The notes under the pieces: generated by a model
Told to the model about the DNA's origin: nothing
What the model saw: the letters and a program-made list of their open reading frames with translations, nothing else
The model's database searches: none
Made by a program: the position numbers and the translations under genes
Part shown: in pieces, positions 55,468-64,000 of the stretch
How the letters are laid out: every line of letters begins with the position of its first letter
How positions within the stretch are numbered: the stretch's first letter is position 1
Origin: Geodermatophilus marinus
Lineage (GTDB): Bacteria > Actinomycetota > Actinomycetes > Mycobacteriales > Geodermatophilaceae
Reading direction: 5' to 3'
Length of the DNA: 64,000 nt
Assembly: GCF_003428645.1 (NCBI RefSeq)
Contig: NZ_QVQH01000010.1
Location: forward strand, 94,345 to 158,344

Positions 55468-55598
55468 GCACCGACCAGCATCGCGTGAGCGCCGACCAGC
55501 ATCGCGTGAGCGCCGACCAGCATCGCGTGAGCGCCGACCAGCATCGCGTGAGCGCCGACCAGCATCGCGTGAGCGCCGACCAGCATCGCGTGAGCGCC
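55457..55598. repeat. 21-bp tandem repeat array
   Basis: Seven copies of ATCGCGTGAGCGCCGACCAG plus C, at a strict 21-bp period (GTGAGC at 55464, 55485, 55506, 55527, 55548, 55569 and 55590). Only the first copy differs, by one base (A for G). The array starts in the last codons of the S4 gene and runs directly into the parS palindrome. Confidence 0.95.
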
Positions 55599-55612
55599 GT
55601 TCCACGTGGAAC
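55599..55612. other. parS centromere site
   Basis: GTTCCACGTGGAAC is a perfect 14-bp palindrome matching the bacterial ParB-binding consensus GTTNCACGTGNAAC. It lies near the origin, as expected for parS, though parA and parB are not in the window. I found no other match to the consensus here. Confidence 0.8.
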
Positions 55613-55663
55613 CGGGGCCGGCGTCGCCGGGCGCACGGCCCGCCTCGGGAGGGAGGACGTCGC

Positions 55664-56850
55664 ATGACCCGCGTGCCGTACCTGTCCAGCCGGCTGCAGG
55701 GCTTCGGGACGACGGTGTTCGCCGAGATGAGCGCCCTGGCCGTGGCCACGGGCTCGATCAACCTCGGCCAGGGCTTCCCCGACTACCCGGGCCCGCCGGA
55801 GGTGCTCGACGCCGCCCGCGCCGCCATCGGGACCGCGCACGACCAGTACCCGCCCGGCCCCGGCACCCCGGAGCTGCGCGAGGCGGTGGCCGCGCACGTG
55901 CAGCGCTTCGGCGGGCACGCCTACGACCCCCTCACCGAGGTGCTCGTCACCGCCGGCGCCACGGAGGCCCTCACCGGTGCGCTGCTGGCGCTGCTCGAGC
56001 ACGGCGACGAGGTCGTGCTCTTCGAGCCGATGTACGACTGCTACGCCGCGGGCGTCGCGATGGCCGGCGGGGTGGCGCGCCCGGTGCCGTTGCGCCCGCC
56101 GCCGTCGGGCGCCGGGCCGTGGACCTTCGACCCGGCCGAGCTGCGCGCCGCGGTCACCCCGCGCACCCGGGTGCTGCTGGTCAACACCCCCCACAACCCC
56201 ACCGGCAAGGTCTTCAGCCGCGCCGAGCTGGCGACCCTCGCCGCGGTGGCCATGGAGCACGAGCTGCTCGTGCTCACCGACGAGGTGTACGAGCACCTGG
56301 TGTTCTCGGGGGCCCGGCACACCTCGCTCGCGACGCTGCCCGGCATGCGCGAGCGCACGCTGGTGATCAGCAGCGCCGGCAAGACCTTCAACGTGACCGG
56401 CTGGAAGGTCGGGTGGGTCTGCGGCCCGGCCGAGCTGGTGGCCGCCGTCCGCACGGCCAAGCAGTTCCTCACCTACGTCAACGCCGGCCCGTTCCAGCCC
56501 GCGGTCACCGCGGGGCTGGGCCTGCCCGACGAGTACTTCGCCGGTGCCGCCCGCGACCTCGAGTACCGCCGCGACGTGCTGGTCGAGGGGCTCACCGCGG
56601 CCGGGCTGCCGGTGGTCAGCCCGGAGGCCACCTACTTCGCGACCGTGGACGTCCGGCCGGTGCAGCCCGACGGGGACGGGCTGGCCTTCTGCCGCACGCT
56701 GCCGGAGCGGGCCGGGGTGGTCGCCGTCCCCACCGTCGTCTTCTACGACCCCGCGCACGCGCACCTGGGCCGGCACCTGGTGCGGTTCGCGTTCTGCAAG
56801 AGCGACGCCGTGCTCGGCGAGGCCGTCGAGCGACTCGGCAGGATGGCCGT

Positions 56851-56854
<4 letters not shown>
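55664..56854 (+). CDS. PLP-dependent aminotransferase, class I/II
   Basis: 396 residues. The N-terminus has I-N-L-G-Q-G-F-P-D-Y-P-G-P. The cofactor lysine is K240 in S-S-A-G-K-T-F-N-V-T-G-W-K. N-T-P-H-N-P-T-G-K-V-F near 178 binds PLP, and a C-terminal R-F-A-F-C-K carries the carboxylate-binding Arg. It resembles the YbdL/kynurenine-glutamine transaminase group, often annotated DapC-like in actinobacteria. The next gene overlaps by four bases (ATGA) and is an omega-amidase-type enzyme, which argues for the glutamine- or methionine-transaminase role over lysine synthesis. Confidence 0.87.
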
Positions 56855-57656
<802 letters not shown>

Positions 57657-57663
<7 letters not shown>

Positions 57664-58022
57664 GAGAACGTGACGGCGTGGTCCTCCCCGATCCACTGCC
57701 ACATCGGCACGGTGCCGCCGAGCTCGGCGCCCGGGATGAGGTCGCCCTTGTCCAGGCCCTTGGCGTCGAAGCAGATCGGGCACACCAGGTAGCGCCCGCC
57801 CGCGGCGGCGTAGCGCTGCAGCAGGGACGGCAGCGAGGGGCAGCCCTCGCAGGCGGTGCCCACGGCCACCCCCTCGAGGGCCAGCCGCACGGCCTCCTTG
57901 GTGAGGAACACCAGCGTCCGGCGACCCGTCTCGGCCGCGCCGACCGCGACGAGGAAGGCGACGGTGACGCGCTCGGCGTCCTCGAGCCCGGTGGTGAGGC
58001 TGATGACGGCCTTGTCGGCCAT
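57657..58022 (-). CDS. DsrE/F-like protein
   Basis: 121 residues. Begins A-V-I-S-L-T-T-G-L-E-D-A-E-R-V-T-V-A-F-L-V, then L-V-F-L-T-K-E-A-V-R-L-A-L-E-G-V. Cysteines occur in G-T-A-C-E-G-C-P-S and L-V-C-P-I-C-F, a pattern seen in DsrE-like sulfur-relay proteins; some of these could carry persulfide. No sulfur-oxidation genes lie nearby, so the role is open. Confidence 0.85.
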
Positions 58023-58128
58023 AACGTCCTCCGGCAGCGTGGGAGTCGGCCCCCGTGCTGCCGCCGGACCCTAGCCCGCCGGGCCCCCGCGCGGGAGCCG
58101 CGGCGGTGCGCCGGGTCGGTGCGGTCGG

Positions 58129-59139
58129 TCAGCTGCCCGGACGCCGGTCCTCGTCGACGACGACCTGCTCGCGCACCACCTGGTCGGTGACCTGCTCCTG
58201 CCCGCGGACCACCTCGGTGCGCAGCCGGACCCGCTCGACGGGCACCACCTCGACGGTCACCACCGGCTTCTCGGCGTGCAGCACGATCTCGCCCGGCAGG
58301 TCGGCGCCCGCGCCGCCACCGGCCCTCGCGCCGGCGCCGCCACGCGCCTCCGTGCCGGCCGGCACGAGCGTCTCCCCGGGACCCGGGTCGGGGGAGTCGT
58401 CCGACACCTCCTCGAGCCGGATCTCCTCCCGCCGCACCGGGACGGTGAGGTGGACCTCCTCGGTCACCACGTACTTGACCAGCCGCACCCGCCGGTCGGC
58501 GACGCGCTCGGTGTGCACGTCGAGCCGTTCCTCGCTGCGGGTCATCGCGCCGTCGGTCGGGGTCGCTGCTCCGCCGGTCGGGGTCGTCACTGCGCTTGTC
58601 GGGGTCGTCGCGCCGTCGGTCGCCCGCGGCCCGGTGCCCGCGGCGGCGGCCGTGGGGCCGGCGGCGGCGACCGCTGCCCCCGGTACCGGGGCGGGGACCG
58701 TCGGGGGCACGCCACCGGCCGGGGCGCCGGCCGCGGCCGCGGTCCGGTCGGGGACGTCGTCCCCGGCGCCCGCCGGGGCCATCCCCGTCCCCGTCGGCGT
58801 CCACCCGCCGCCGGTGGTCTCCGCACCCGCCGGTTCCAGGCCGTAGTGGCGGCGCAGCACCGTCTCCGCCTCCGGGTCGAGGTGCTCGTCGGGGACGTGC
58901 GGGGCGGTGCGCACGGCCTCCTTCGTCACCGGCAGCCGCAACCCGCCCCCGTCCAGGACGGCGTCGGTGGCCGGGACGACCGAGTGCCGGGTGCCGAACA
59001 GCCCGGTGGAGACCGCGACCCAGGTCGGCGCTCCGGTCCGGTCGTCGGTGAAGAAGTGCTCCACCGTGCCGATGCGGTCGCCGTCCGGGCCGTACGCCGT
59101 CGCCCCGATCGCCGCGGACAGCTCGCGTTCGCTGAGCAT
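58129..59139 (-). CDS. PRC-barrel and DUF2382 stress protein
   Basis: 336 residues from ATG 59139, with GGAGGGAGGG upstream. The N-terminal PRC barrel (about 8-90) shows I-G-T-V-E-H-F-F-T-D-D-R-T-G-A-P-T-W-V-A-V. The middle is a Pro/Thr/Ala linker. The C-terminal DUF2382 domain (about 195-330) has E-E-V-H-L-T-V-P-V-R-R-E-E-I and V-V-T-V-E-V-V-P-V-E-R-V-R. Matches the YsnF/AvaK family of general stress proteins. Single leftward gene. Confidence 0.86.
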   Translation of the reverse strand: MLSERELSAAIGATAYGPDGDRIGTVEHFFTDDRTGAPTWVAVSTGLFGTRHSVVPATDAVLDGGGLRLPVTKEAVRTAPHVPDEHLDPEAETVLRRHYGLEPAGAETTGGGWTPTGTGMAPAGAGDDVPDRTAAAAGAPAGGVPPTVPAPVPGAAVAAAGPTAAAAGTGPRATDGATTPTSAVTTPTGGAATPTDGAMTRSEERLDVHTERVADRRVRLVKYVVTEEVHLTVPVRREEIRLEEVSDDSPDPGPGETLVPAGTEARGGAGARAGGGAGADLPGEIVLHAEKPVVTVEVVPVERVRLRTEVVRGQEQVTDQVVREQVVVDEDRRPGS

Positions 59140-59273
59140 CGTCGCCCTCCCTCCCGGAGCGCGGGCGGCGCTCCTCGGACCCGACGTGCCCACCCGGGGC
59201 AGAGGTCGAACATCGCCTGCGGCGCACGCCGCCGACCTGCTGGGCCGCAGGTCGGTGGCCTACCGTTCTCTCC

Positions 59274-60884
59274 GTGAGCACCAGCCACGTGGAGGTCGAG
59301 CGCAAGTTCGAGGCCGAGGAGTCCTTCGAGCTCCCCGACCTCGCGGACCTGGACGGGGTGGCCGCGGTCGGGGAGCCCGAGGAGCAGGAGCTCGAGGCCA
59401 CCTACCACGACACCCCGGACCTGCGGCTGCTGCGCTCGCGGGTCACGCTGCGCAGGCGCACCGGCGGCTCCGACGCCGGCTGGCACGTGAAGCTGCCCGC
59501 CGCGGCCGGCGCCCGGCGGGAGCTGCACCAGCCGCTCGGCCGGGCCGCGAGGACCGCGCCGAAGGCCGTCGTGGCGCCGTTGCTGGGCCTGCTGGGCACG
59601 GCGACGACCGCACCGGTCGCCACGCTGTCCACGCGCCGGGTGGTCCGGCGGCTGCAGGCGGAGGACGGCCGGGTGCTGGCCGAGGTCGCCGACGACACCG
59701 TCCGGGGCACCGCCCTCGCCGCCGAGCCGGGGGAGCCGGCCACCGTGACGACGTGGCGGGAGATCGAGGTCGAGCTCGTCGACGGCGACGAGGCGCTGCT
59801 GCAGGCGGTCGGCGACCGGCTGGTCGCGGCCGGCGCCGAGGTGTCGGCCTCGCCGTCCAAGGTGGCCCGCGTGCTCGGCCCCGCCCGCGCCGCCGAGGAC
59901 GTCCCGGCGGTGCCGGCGGACGGCGGCACCGGCGGCACCGGCGGGAAGGCCACCAAGAAGGCGGCGAAGAAGGCGGCCCGGGAGGCGGCGGACGCCGGCC
60001 GGCAGGTGACGGCCGGGGACGTCGTCCTCGCCGCGGTGGCCGGTCAGCTGGCGGCCCTGCGCGAGGCGGACATCGCCGTCCGCACCGGCGGCCCCGAGGG
60101 CGTGCACGACCTGCGGGTGGCCTGCCGCCGGCTGCGCAGCATCTTCGCCGCCTACCGCACCGTGCTGGCCCGCGAGGTGACCGACCCGCTGCGCGACGAG
60201 CTGCAGTGGGTCGGGTCCGAGCTGTCCGGCGCCCGGGACGGCGAGGTCGCGCTCGAGCACCTGCGGGCGCTGGTCGCCGAGCAGCCGCCCGAGCTGGTCC
60301 GCGGCCCGGTCGCCGCCCGCCTCGAGCAGACCGAGAACCGAGACCACGAGGCCGGCGAGCGGCGGGCCCTGCGCGCCCTCACCGACCGCCGCTACCTGCG
60401 GCTGCTCGACGAGCTGGACGCCCTGCTGGCCCACCCCCTCCACGGCGAGCGCGCCGGGGAGGCGGCCCCCGTGGTGCTCGCCGACGCGGTCAAGCGCAGC
60501 GGCAAGCGGTTGCGGCGCGCCGTGCACGCCGCCGAGGACACCACCGGCGAGGAGCGGCACCACGCGCTGCACGAGGCGCGCAAGGCCGCCAAGCGGGTGC
60601 GCTACACGGCCGAGGTCGCCGTCCCCGTGCTGGGCGCCGCTGCCGAGGGGTTGGTCGCCTGCGCCAAGGAGGTCCAGGACGTGCTGGGCGACGCCCAGGA
60701 CACCGTGGTGACCCGGGAGTACGCGCTGCGGGTGGGCCGGGAGGCCGCCGCCGCCGGCGAGGACGCCTGGACCTACGGCCGGCTGCACGCGCTGGAGGAG
60801 GCCCGCGCCGACGCGCGCGAGGCGCACTTCTGGGACCTGTGGCCCGCCCTGCGGTCGGCGGTCAAGGCGGCCGCCAAGGCCTGA
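59274..60884 (+). CDS. CYTH-CHAD domain protein
   Basis: 536 residues from GTG 59274. The N-terminal CYTH tunnel domain (about 5-205) opens with the signature V-E-V-E-R-K-F and contains R-L-L-R-S-R-V-T-L-R-R-R-T-G and W-R-E-I-E-V-E-L. A Lys/Ala-rich linker (T-K-K-A-A-K-K-A) follows. The CHAD helical domain (about 240-530) has H-D-L-R-V-A-C-R-R-L-R-S and H-E-A-R-K-A-A-K-R-V-R-Y. CYTH enzymes act on triphosphates and CHAD binds polyphosphate, so a polyphosphate-linked role is likely. Confidence 0.9.
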   Translation: MSTSHVEVERKFEAEESFELPDLADLDGVAAVGEPEEQELEATYHDTPDLRLLRSRVTLRRRTGGSDAGWHVKLPAAAGARRELHQPLGRAARTAPKAVVAPLLGLLGTATTAPVATLSTRRVVRRLQAEDGRVLAEVADDTVRGTALAAEPGEPATVTTWREIEVELVDGDEALLQAVGDRLVAAGAEVSASPSKVARVLGPARAAEDVPAVPADGGTGGTGGKATKKAAKKAAREAADAGRQVTAGDVVLAAVAGQLAALREADIAVRTGGPEGVHDLRVACRRLRSIFAAYRTVLAREVTDPLRDELQWVGSELSGARDGEVALEHLRALVAEQPPELVRGPVAARLEQTENRDHEAGERRALRALTDRRYLRLLDELDALLAHPLHGERAGEAAPVVLADAVKRSGKRLRRAVHAAEDTTGEERHHALHEARKAAKRVRYTAEVAVPVLGAAAEGLVACAKEVQDVLGDAQDTVVTREYALRVGREAAAAGEDAWTYGRLHALEEARADAREAHFWDLWPALRSAVKAAAKA

Positions 60885-60895
60885 GCGCCCCCACC

Positions 60896-60945
60896 GCCCG
60901 AGCACCGCCACGGCCCGAGCACCGCCACGGCCCGAGCACCGTCCG
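60896..60945. repeat. 17-bp tandem repeat
   Basis: Three copies of CCCGAGCACCGCCACGG or close variants fill the gap between the CYTH-CHAD stop and the next gene; the third is diverged. Confidence 0.65.
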
Positions 60946-60963
60946 CCCGACCGGGGAGCACCG

Positions 60964-62211
60964 CTGTCCCTCATCGCCCTGCTGGGCTTCGTCACCGTCG
61001 TCCTGCTCGCGCTCGTCCTGCTGCACGGCTACCTGTGGTGGCGGCTGGTCCGCAGCACCACCCGACCCGGCCGGGCCCGCCGCTGGGGGACCGCCGCGGT
61101 GGTCCTCCTGGCCCTGCTGCCCGCCGCGGCGGTGGTCGTCGGCCGTGACGCGGTCACCCCGGCGGCCACCGCGCTGGACTGGATCGGCTTCACCTGGCTC
61201 GGCCTGGCCTTCTACACGGCCCTGACCCTGCTCGTCCTCGAACCGGTGCGGCTGGTGCTGCGGCGCTGGGCGCGGGGGGAGGTGCGCGAGCCGGCGCCGG
61301 ACCGGGGGACGGCACCGGGAAGCGGTCCGGTCCGGGAGGACCGCGGTGTCGCGGACCGCGGTGTCGCGGACCCCTCCCGGCGGCTGCTGCTCGCCCGCGG
61401 CCTGGCGGTCACCGCCGGGGCCGTGGCCCTGGGCACCGCCGGCACCGGCATGGTGCTGGCCAACTCGGCGCCCGTCGTCCGCCGGGTGCCGGTGACGCTG
61501 GCCGGGCTCGACCCGGCGCTGTCCGGGTTGCGCGTGGTGACCTTCTCCGACGCGCACCTGTCGACGACCTTCCGCGGCCGCCGCTTCGAGCGACTCGTGG
61601 AGACGGTCAACGCCCAGCGGCCCGACGTGGTCGCCGTCGTCGGCGACCTGGTCGACGGGGAGCTCGCCGAGCTGCGCGAGGAGGTCGCCCCGCTGGCCGA
61701 CCTGGTGAGCGAGCACGGCGTGTTCTTCGTGACCGGCAACCACGAGTACTTCGTCGACACCGCCGCCTGGCTGGCCCACCTGCCCACCCTGGGCGTGCGG
61801 GTGCTGCGCAACGAGCGGGTGCCCATCGGCCGCGGCGGGGCGACGCTCGACCTGGCCGGCATCGACGACCGGACGGCGGCCGGCTCGGGGGTCGCCGGCC
61901 ACGGTGCCGACCTCGACGCCGCGCTCGACGGCCGCGACGACGCCGTCCCGGTGGTGCTGCTCGCGCACCAGCCGGTCCAGGTGCAGCAGGCGCGGGCGGC
62001 CGGGGTGGGCCTGCAGCTGTCCGGGCACACGCACGGCGGGCAGCTGTGGCCCTTCGACTACGCGATCCGGCTCGACCAGCCGGCGGTGGAGGGGCTGCAC
62101 CGGTTCGGCGACACCCAGCTCTACGTCACCTCCGGCGCCGGGTTCTGGGGCCCGCCGATGCGGGTGGGCGCCCGGCCGGAGGTCACCGTCGTGGAGCTGC
62201 GCGCGCCCTGA
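60964..62211 (+). CDS. Metallophosphoesterase, membrane-anchored
   Basis: 415 residues if translation starts at CTG 60964, with GGGGAG five bases upstream. The first conventional start (GTG 61099) would delete the evident first transmembrane helix (L-S-L-I-A-L-L-G-F-V-T-V-V-L-L-A-L-V-L-L). Further helices lie near 45-95, and an R-R-L-L-L-A-R-G-L-A-V-T-A segment near 140. The catalytic domain carries F-S-D-A-H-L near 196, V-G-D-L-V-D near 225, G-N-H-E-Y near 258, A-H-Q-P near 336 and S-G-H-T-H-G-G-Q near 355, a complete calcineurin-like metal centre. The substrate is unknown. A 15-bp duplication gives D-R-G-V-A-D-R-G-V-A near residue 130. Confidence 0.87.
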   Translation: MSLIALLGFVTVVLLALVLLHGYLWWRLVRSTTRPGRARRWGTAAVVLLALLPAAAVVVGRDAVTPAATALDWIGFTWLGLAFYTALTLLVLEPVRLVLRRWARGEVREPAPDRGTAPGSGPVREDRGVADRGVADPSRRLLLARGLAVTAGAVALGTAGTGMVLANSAPVVRRVPVTLAGLDPALSGLRVVTFSDAHLSTTFRGRRFERLVETVNAQRPDVVAVVGDLVDGELAELREEVAPLADLVSEHGVFFVTGNHEYFVDTAAWLAHLPTLGVRVLRNERVPIGRGGATLDLAGIDDRTAAGSGVAGHGADLDAALDGRDDAVPVVLLAHQPVQVQQARAAGVGLQLSGHTHGGQLWPFDYAIRLDQPAVEGLHRFGDTQLYVTSGAGFWGPPMRVGARPEVTVVELRAP

Positions 62212-62212
62212 C

Positions 62213-62312
62213 CGGGCCCCCGGGGCTCACAGCTCCCGCAGCGCCCTGCGCCCCCCGGGGCTCACAGCTCCCGCAGCGCCCTGCGCCCCGGGCTCACAGC
62301 TCCCGCAGCGCC
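62213..62312. repeat. Three-copy repeat derived from the TetR gene end
   Basis: Three head-to-tail copies of about 33 bp, containing GGGCTCACAGCTCCCGCAGC and GCCCTG, lie at 62221, 62256 and 62289. The rightmost copy is the actual 3' end of the leftward TetR gene (coding L-R-A-L-R-E-L-stop). The other two look like duplications of it in the intergenic space. Confidence 0.75.
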
Positions 62313-62860
62313 CTGAGCACCTCCTCGATGAGGTCCTCCAGGGGGACGTCACCGTCGGACTCGGCCCACCGCAGCAGGATCTGGGTGTACGCCGAGAACA
62401 TCGCCGCCGTGACGACGGCCGCCGTCGCGTCGCGCTCGGCGCCGAGCGCGGCCAGCACGATGTCGACCGTCCGCCGCTCGAACTCCGCCGCCCGGCTGCG
62501 CAGCCCGGGGGTGCGGATCACGATGCGCCACCGGTCCAGCAGCTCCTCCCGGTCGCGGCCCTGGACGGCGCCGAGCCAGCCGCGGATCCCCCGGCGGAGC
62601 CGCTCGCCGAGGGGGAGGCCGGGCGGCTGCAGCGCCATGACGGCCTCGACGTCGCTCGTCTCCGGGAGCGGCAGGACGATGTTCTCCTTGCTCGAGAAGT
62701 GGTCGTAGAAGGTCGGCACGGTCACCCGGGCGGCGGCGGCGATGGCGGCCACGGTGACCGCCTCGAAGCCGTGCTCGGCGAACAGCCCCATGGCGACCTC
62801 GTAGATGCGCCGGTGGGTCCGCTCCCAGCGCGGGGTGCGGGGCTCCCGCGGCTCGCTCAC
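62294..62860 (-). CDS. TetR-family transcriptional regulator
   Basis: 188 residues. The HTH is F-E-A-V-T-V-A-A-I-A-A-A-A-R-V-T-V-P-T-F-Y-D-H-F near residue 32. The C-terminal domain has R-D-R-E-E-L-L-D-R-W-R-I-V-I-R-T-P-G-L, the pattern of the actinobacterial TetR subgroup ending in C-terminal domain 17. No divergent target with an obvious palindrome was found. The regulated genes are unknown. Confidence 0.87.
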   Translation of the reverse strand: MSEPREPRTPRWERTHRRIYEVAMGLFAEHGFEAVTVAAIAAAARVTVPTFYDHFSSKENIVLPLPETSDVEAVMALQPPGLPLGERLRRGIRGWLGAVQGRDREELLDRWRIVIRTPGLRSRAAEFERRTVDIVLAALGAERDATAAVVTAAMFSAYTQILLRWAESDGDVPLEDLIEEVLRALREL

Positions 62861-62972
62861 GAGGAGCCATCCTCACCCGGGAGCACAGGCTTCCGGACGC
62901 CGGGGTTCCGTGGTCCCGGTCACACCACGCACCGCCACCGGGTGGACACGGCGGGACCACTACCCACCGGAG

Positions 62973-62997
62973 AGACGTCTCATACGACCAGACGTCT
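62973..62997. promoter_or_regulatory. Paired AGACGTCT palindromes upstream of GntR gene
   Basis: AGACGTCT occurs at 62973-62980 and again at 62990-62997, 17 bp apart, 24 bases before the GntR start. The second copy continues into T-A-G-G-C-G-T-C, a partial third half-site. Likely an operator for autoregulation. Confidence 0.5.
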
Positions 62998-63020
62998 AGG
63001 CGTCCAGTACCTTTGCCGTC

Positions 63021-63761
63021 GTGACGAGCACCGTGTCGGGACCGAAGTACCTCGCGGTCCGGGAGCACCTGCGCCGCCGGGTCTCCGCGCTGCCCGAGCA
63101 CACGCTGCTGCCGCCCGAGCCGGTGCTGTGCGCCGAGTACGGGGTCAGCCGGATCACCCTGCGCCGCGCCGTCGACGGCCTCGTCGCCGACGGCCACCTG
63201 GTACGCGAGCAGGGGCGGGGTACCTACGTCACCCGGCCGGCCATCCGGCACGAGTACCGCGAGAGCTTCGTCCACCGGATCGCCGGGTTCAGCTCGGTCA
63301 TGACCGAGCAGGGCGCCCAGGTGGGCACCACGGTGCTCACCCAGCGGGTGGTCTCCGTCCCGCCCTCGGTCGCCGGCGAGCTGGGCCTGGAACCGGCGGC
63401 GGACGTCGTGCAGCTCGTGCGGCTGCGCAGCCTCGACGGCCTGCCCAACCACGTGGCCCACAGCTTCATGGCCGCCGACGTCTACCCCCGCGCGGCGGAG
63501 GAGGACTTCAGCGAGGGCTCGCTCTACGACTTCCTGCGCCGGGAGTACGACGCCGACCTGGCGCACGCCCGCATCGTCGTGGACGTCGGCACCGCGGCGC
63601 CCGACGAGGCCGAGGTGCTGGGCGTGGTGGCCGGCTCCCCGCTGCTGGTGGTGCGGACGACGGTGCGTGACAGCGCCGGCCGGCCGCAGGTGCACAGCTT
63701 CTCCCGCCTGCGACCGGACGTCAGCCAGGTGGAGTTCGAGGTGTCGGTCCCCGGGCGCTGA
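63021..63761 (+). CDS. GntR-family regulator with UTRA domain (HutC subfamily)
   Basis: 246 residues from GTG 63021. The winged helix (about 8-75) contains L-P-P-E-P-V-L-C-A-E-Y-G-V-S-R-I-T-L-R-R and G-R-G-T-Y-V-T-R. The UTRA effector domain (about 95-240) has V-Q-L-V-R-L-R-S-L-D-G-L-P and Y-D-F-L-R-R-E-Y-D. HutC-type regulators bind histidine-related, phosphonate or sugar effectors; no target operon is in the window to choose between them. Confidence 0.9.
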   Translation: MTSTVSGPKYLAVREHLRRRVSALPEHTLLPPEPVLCAEYGVSRITLRRAVDGLVADGHLVREQGRGTYVTRPAIRHEYRESFVHRIAGFSSVMTEQGAQVGTTVLTQRVVSVPPSVAGELGLEPAADVVQLVRLRSLDGLPNHVAHSFMAADVYPRAAEEDFSEGSLYDFLRREYDADLAHARIVVDVGTAAPDEAEVLGVVAGSPLLVVRTTVRDSAGRPQVHSFSRLRPDVSQVEFEVSVPGR

Positions 63762-63852
63762 GCTTGTCGTTTAACCCCGTGGGTCCTCGAATGACAGGAC
63801 CGTGATCCGGGGGCTGGCATGAGGGCGGCCACCGGGTGATCCTTTGGAGTTG

Positions 63853-63898
63853 CGAGCTGCAAACGATCACCGGTGCGAGCTGCAAACGATCACCGGTG
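63853..63898. repeat. Tandem 23-bp direct repeat
   Basis: Two perfect adjacent copies of a 23-bp unit beginning GCGAGCTGCAAACGATCACC (63853-63875, 63876-63898). They lie immediately upstream of the possible transposase start. GGTGATC at about 63834 is inverted relative to GATCACC in the repeats. Confidence 0.85.
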
Positions 63899-63904
63899 GC
63901 CGTG

Positions 63905-64000
63905 ATGGACAGTGTTCACCCGCAAGGCGGCGTTGGCGAGGTCTCGGCCGCGGAGGCCGCCGATCGACTGCGGGAATTCCGCGCCGGGTTCTACCGATGC
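63905..64000 (+). CDS. Possible transposase, N-terminal fragment cut by the window end
   Basis: 32 codons from ATG 63905, open to the edge. The translation includes A-A-E-A-A-D-R-L-R-E-F-R-A-G-F-Y-R-C, which resembles the start of IS701-like transposases (F-R-x-x-F-Y-x-C). Preceded by repeats that could belong to an insertion sequence end. Too short to be certain. Confidence 0.35.
   Translation, partial: MDSVHPQGGVGEVSAAEAADRLREFRAGFYRC

Noticed and set aside
55464..55667. 67-codon frame encoding repeated V-S-A-D-Q-H-R
   Set aside because: Produced by the 21-bp tandem array being a multiple of three. No binding site is present and it ends inside the next gene's leader.

Overview
This is a very GC-rich (roughly 73% by eye) stretch of an actinobacterial chromosome just downstream of the replication origin. 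It opens with the tail of dnaN and follows the order dnaN-gnd-recF-DUF721-gyrB-gyrA-DUF3566-tRNA-Ile-DLW-39-tRNA-Ala. Further along lies the conserved actinobacterial cell-growth block crgA / DUF881 / pabA-type amidotransferase / pknB-pknA-pbpA-rodA-pstP-fhaB-fhaA. Many GTG starts, stop/start overlaps (GTGA, ATGA), the DUF222-HNH gene and the 420-residue gyrA intein suggest a Geodermatophilaceae-like organism (Blastococcus, Geodermatophilus or Modestobacter type). That family placement is inference.

Layout. 1-13.2 kb is replication core: sliding clamp tail, 6-phosphogluconate dehydrogenase, RecF, a DciA-like DUF721 protein, an ABC exporter, gyrase B and intein-split gyrase A. Three copies of a hairpin-forming intergenic repeat lie just after dnaN, gnd and gyrB. 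13.2-27.5 kb is a 14.3-kb integrative mobilizable element inserted in tRNA-Ala(TGC), bounded by identical 43-bp att copies. It carries a tyrosine integrase, a MerR-like excisionase, a MobF relaxase-helicase and cargo. The cargo is the most interesting part: a tightly overlapping row of a sigma-70-like protein, a ParB-fold protein, a SNF2 helicase and a PD-(D/E)XK-like protein, followed by a cytosine-5 methyltransferase fused to a Vsr endonuclease. I read this as a candidate undescribed modification/defence system. A small two-gene pair and a candidate structured RNA end the element.

27.5-33 kb returns to chromosome: alpha/beta hydrolase, HD-GYP/LuxR regulator, DUF1059, cyclophilin, rhomboid protease, PH-domain protein and a cluster of DnaA-box-like sequences. 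33-44.8 kb is the division and peptidoglycan signalling block, in which PknA/PknB kinases, the PstP phosphatase and two FHA proteins sit with PbpA and RodA, ending with tRNA-Leu(CAG). 45-64 kb is mixed housekeeping: a chemoreceptor, AlkA-type glycosylase, acyl-CoA dehydrogenase with divergent TetR and shared operator palindromes, GNAT, DUF222-HNH, aldose epimerase, MOSC, S4 protein, a parS site beside a 21-bp tandem array, an aminotransferase/omega-amidase pair, DsrE, DUF2382, CYTH-CHAD, a metallophosphoesterase, TetR and GntR regulators, and the start of what may be a transposase at the right edge.
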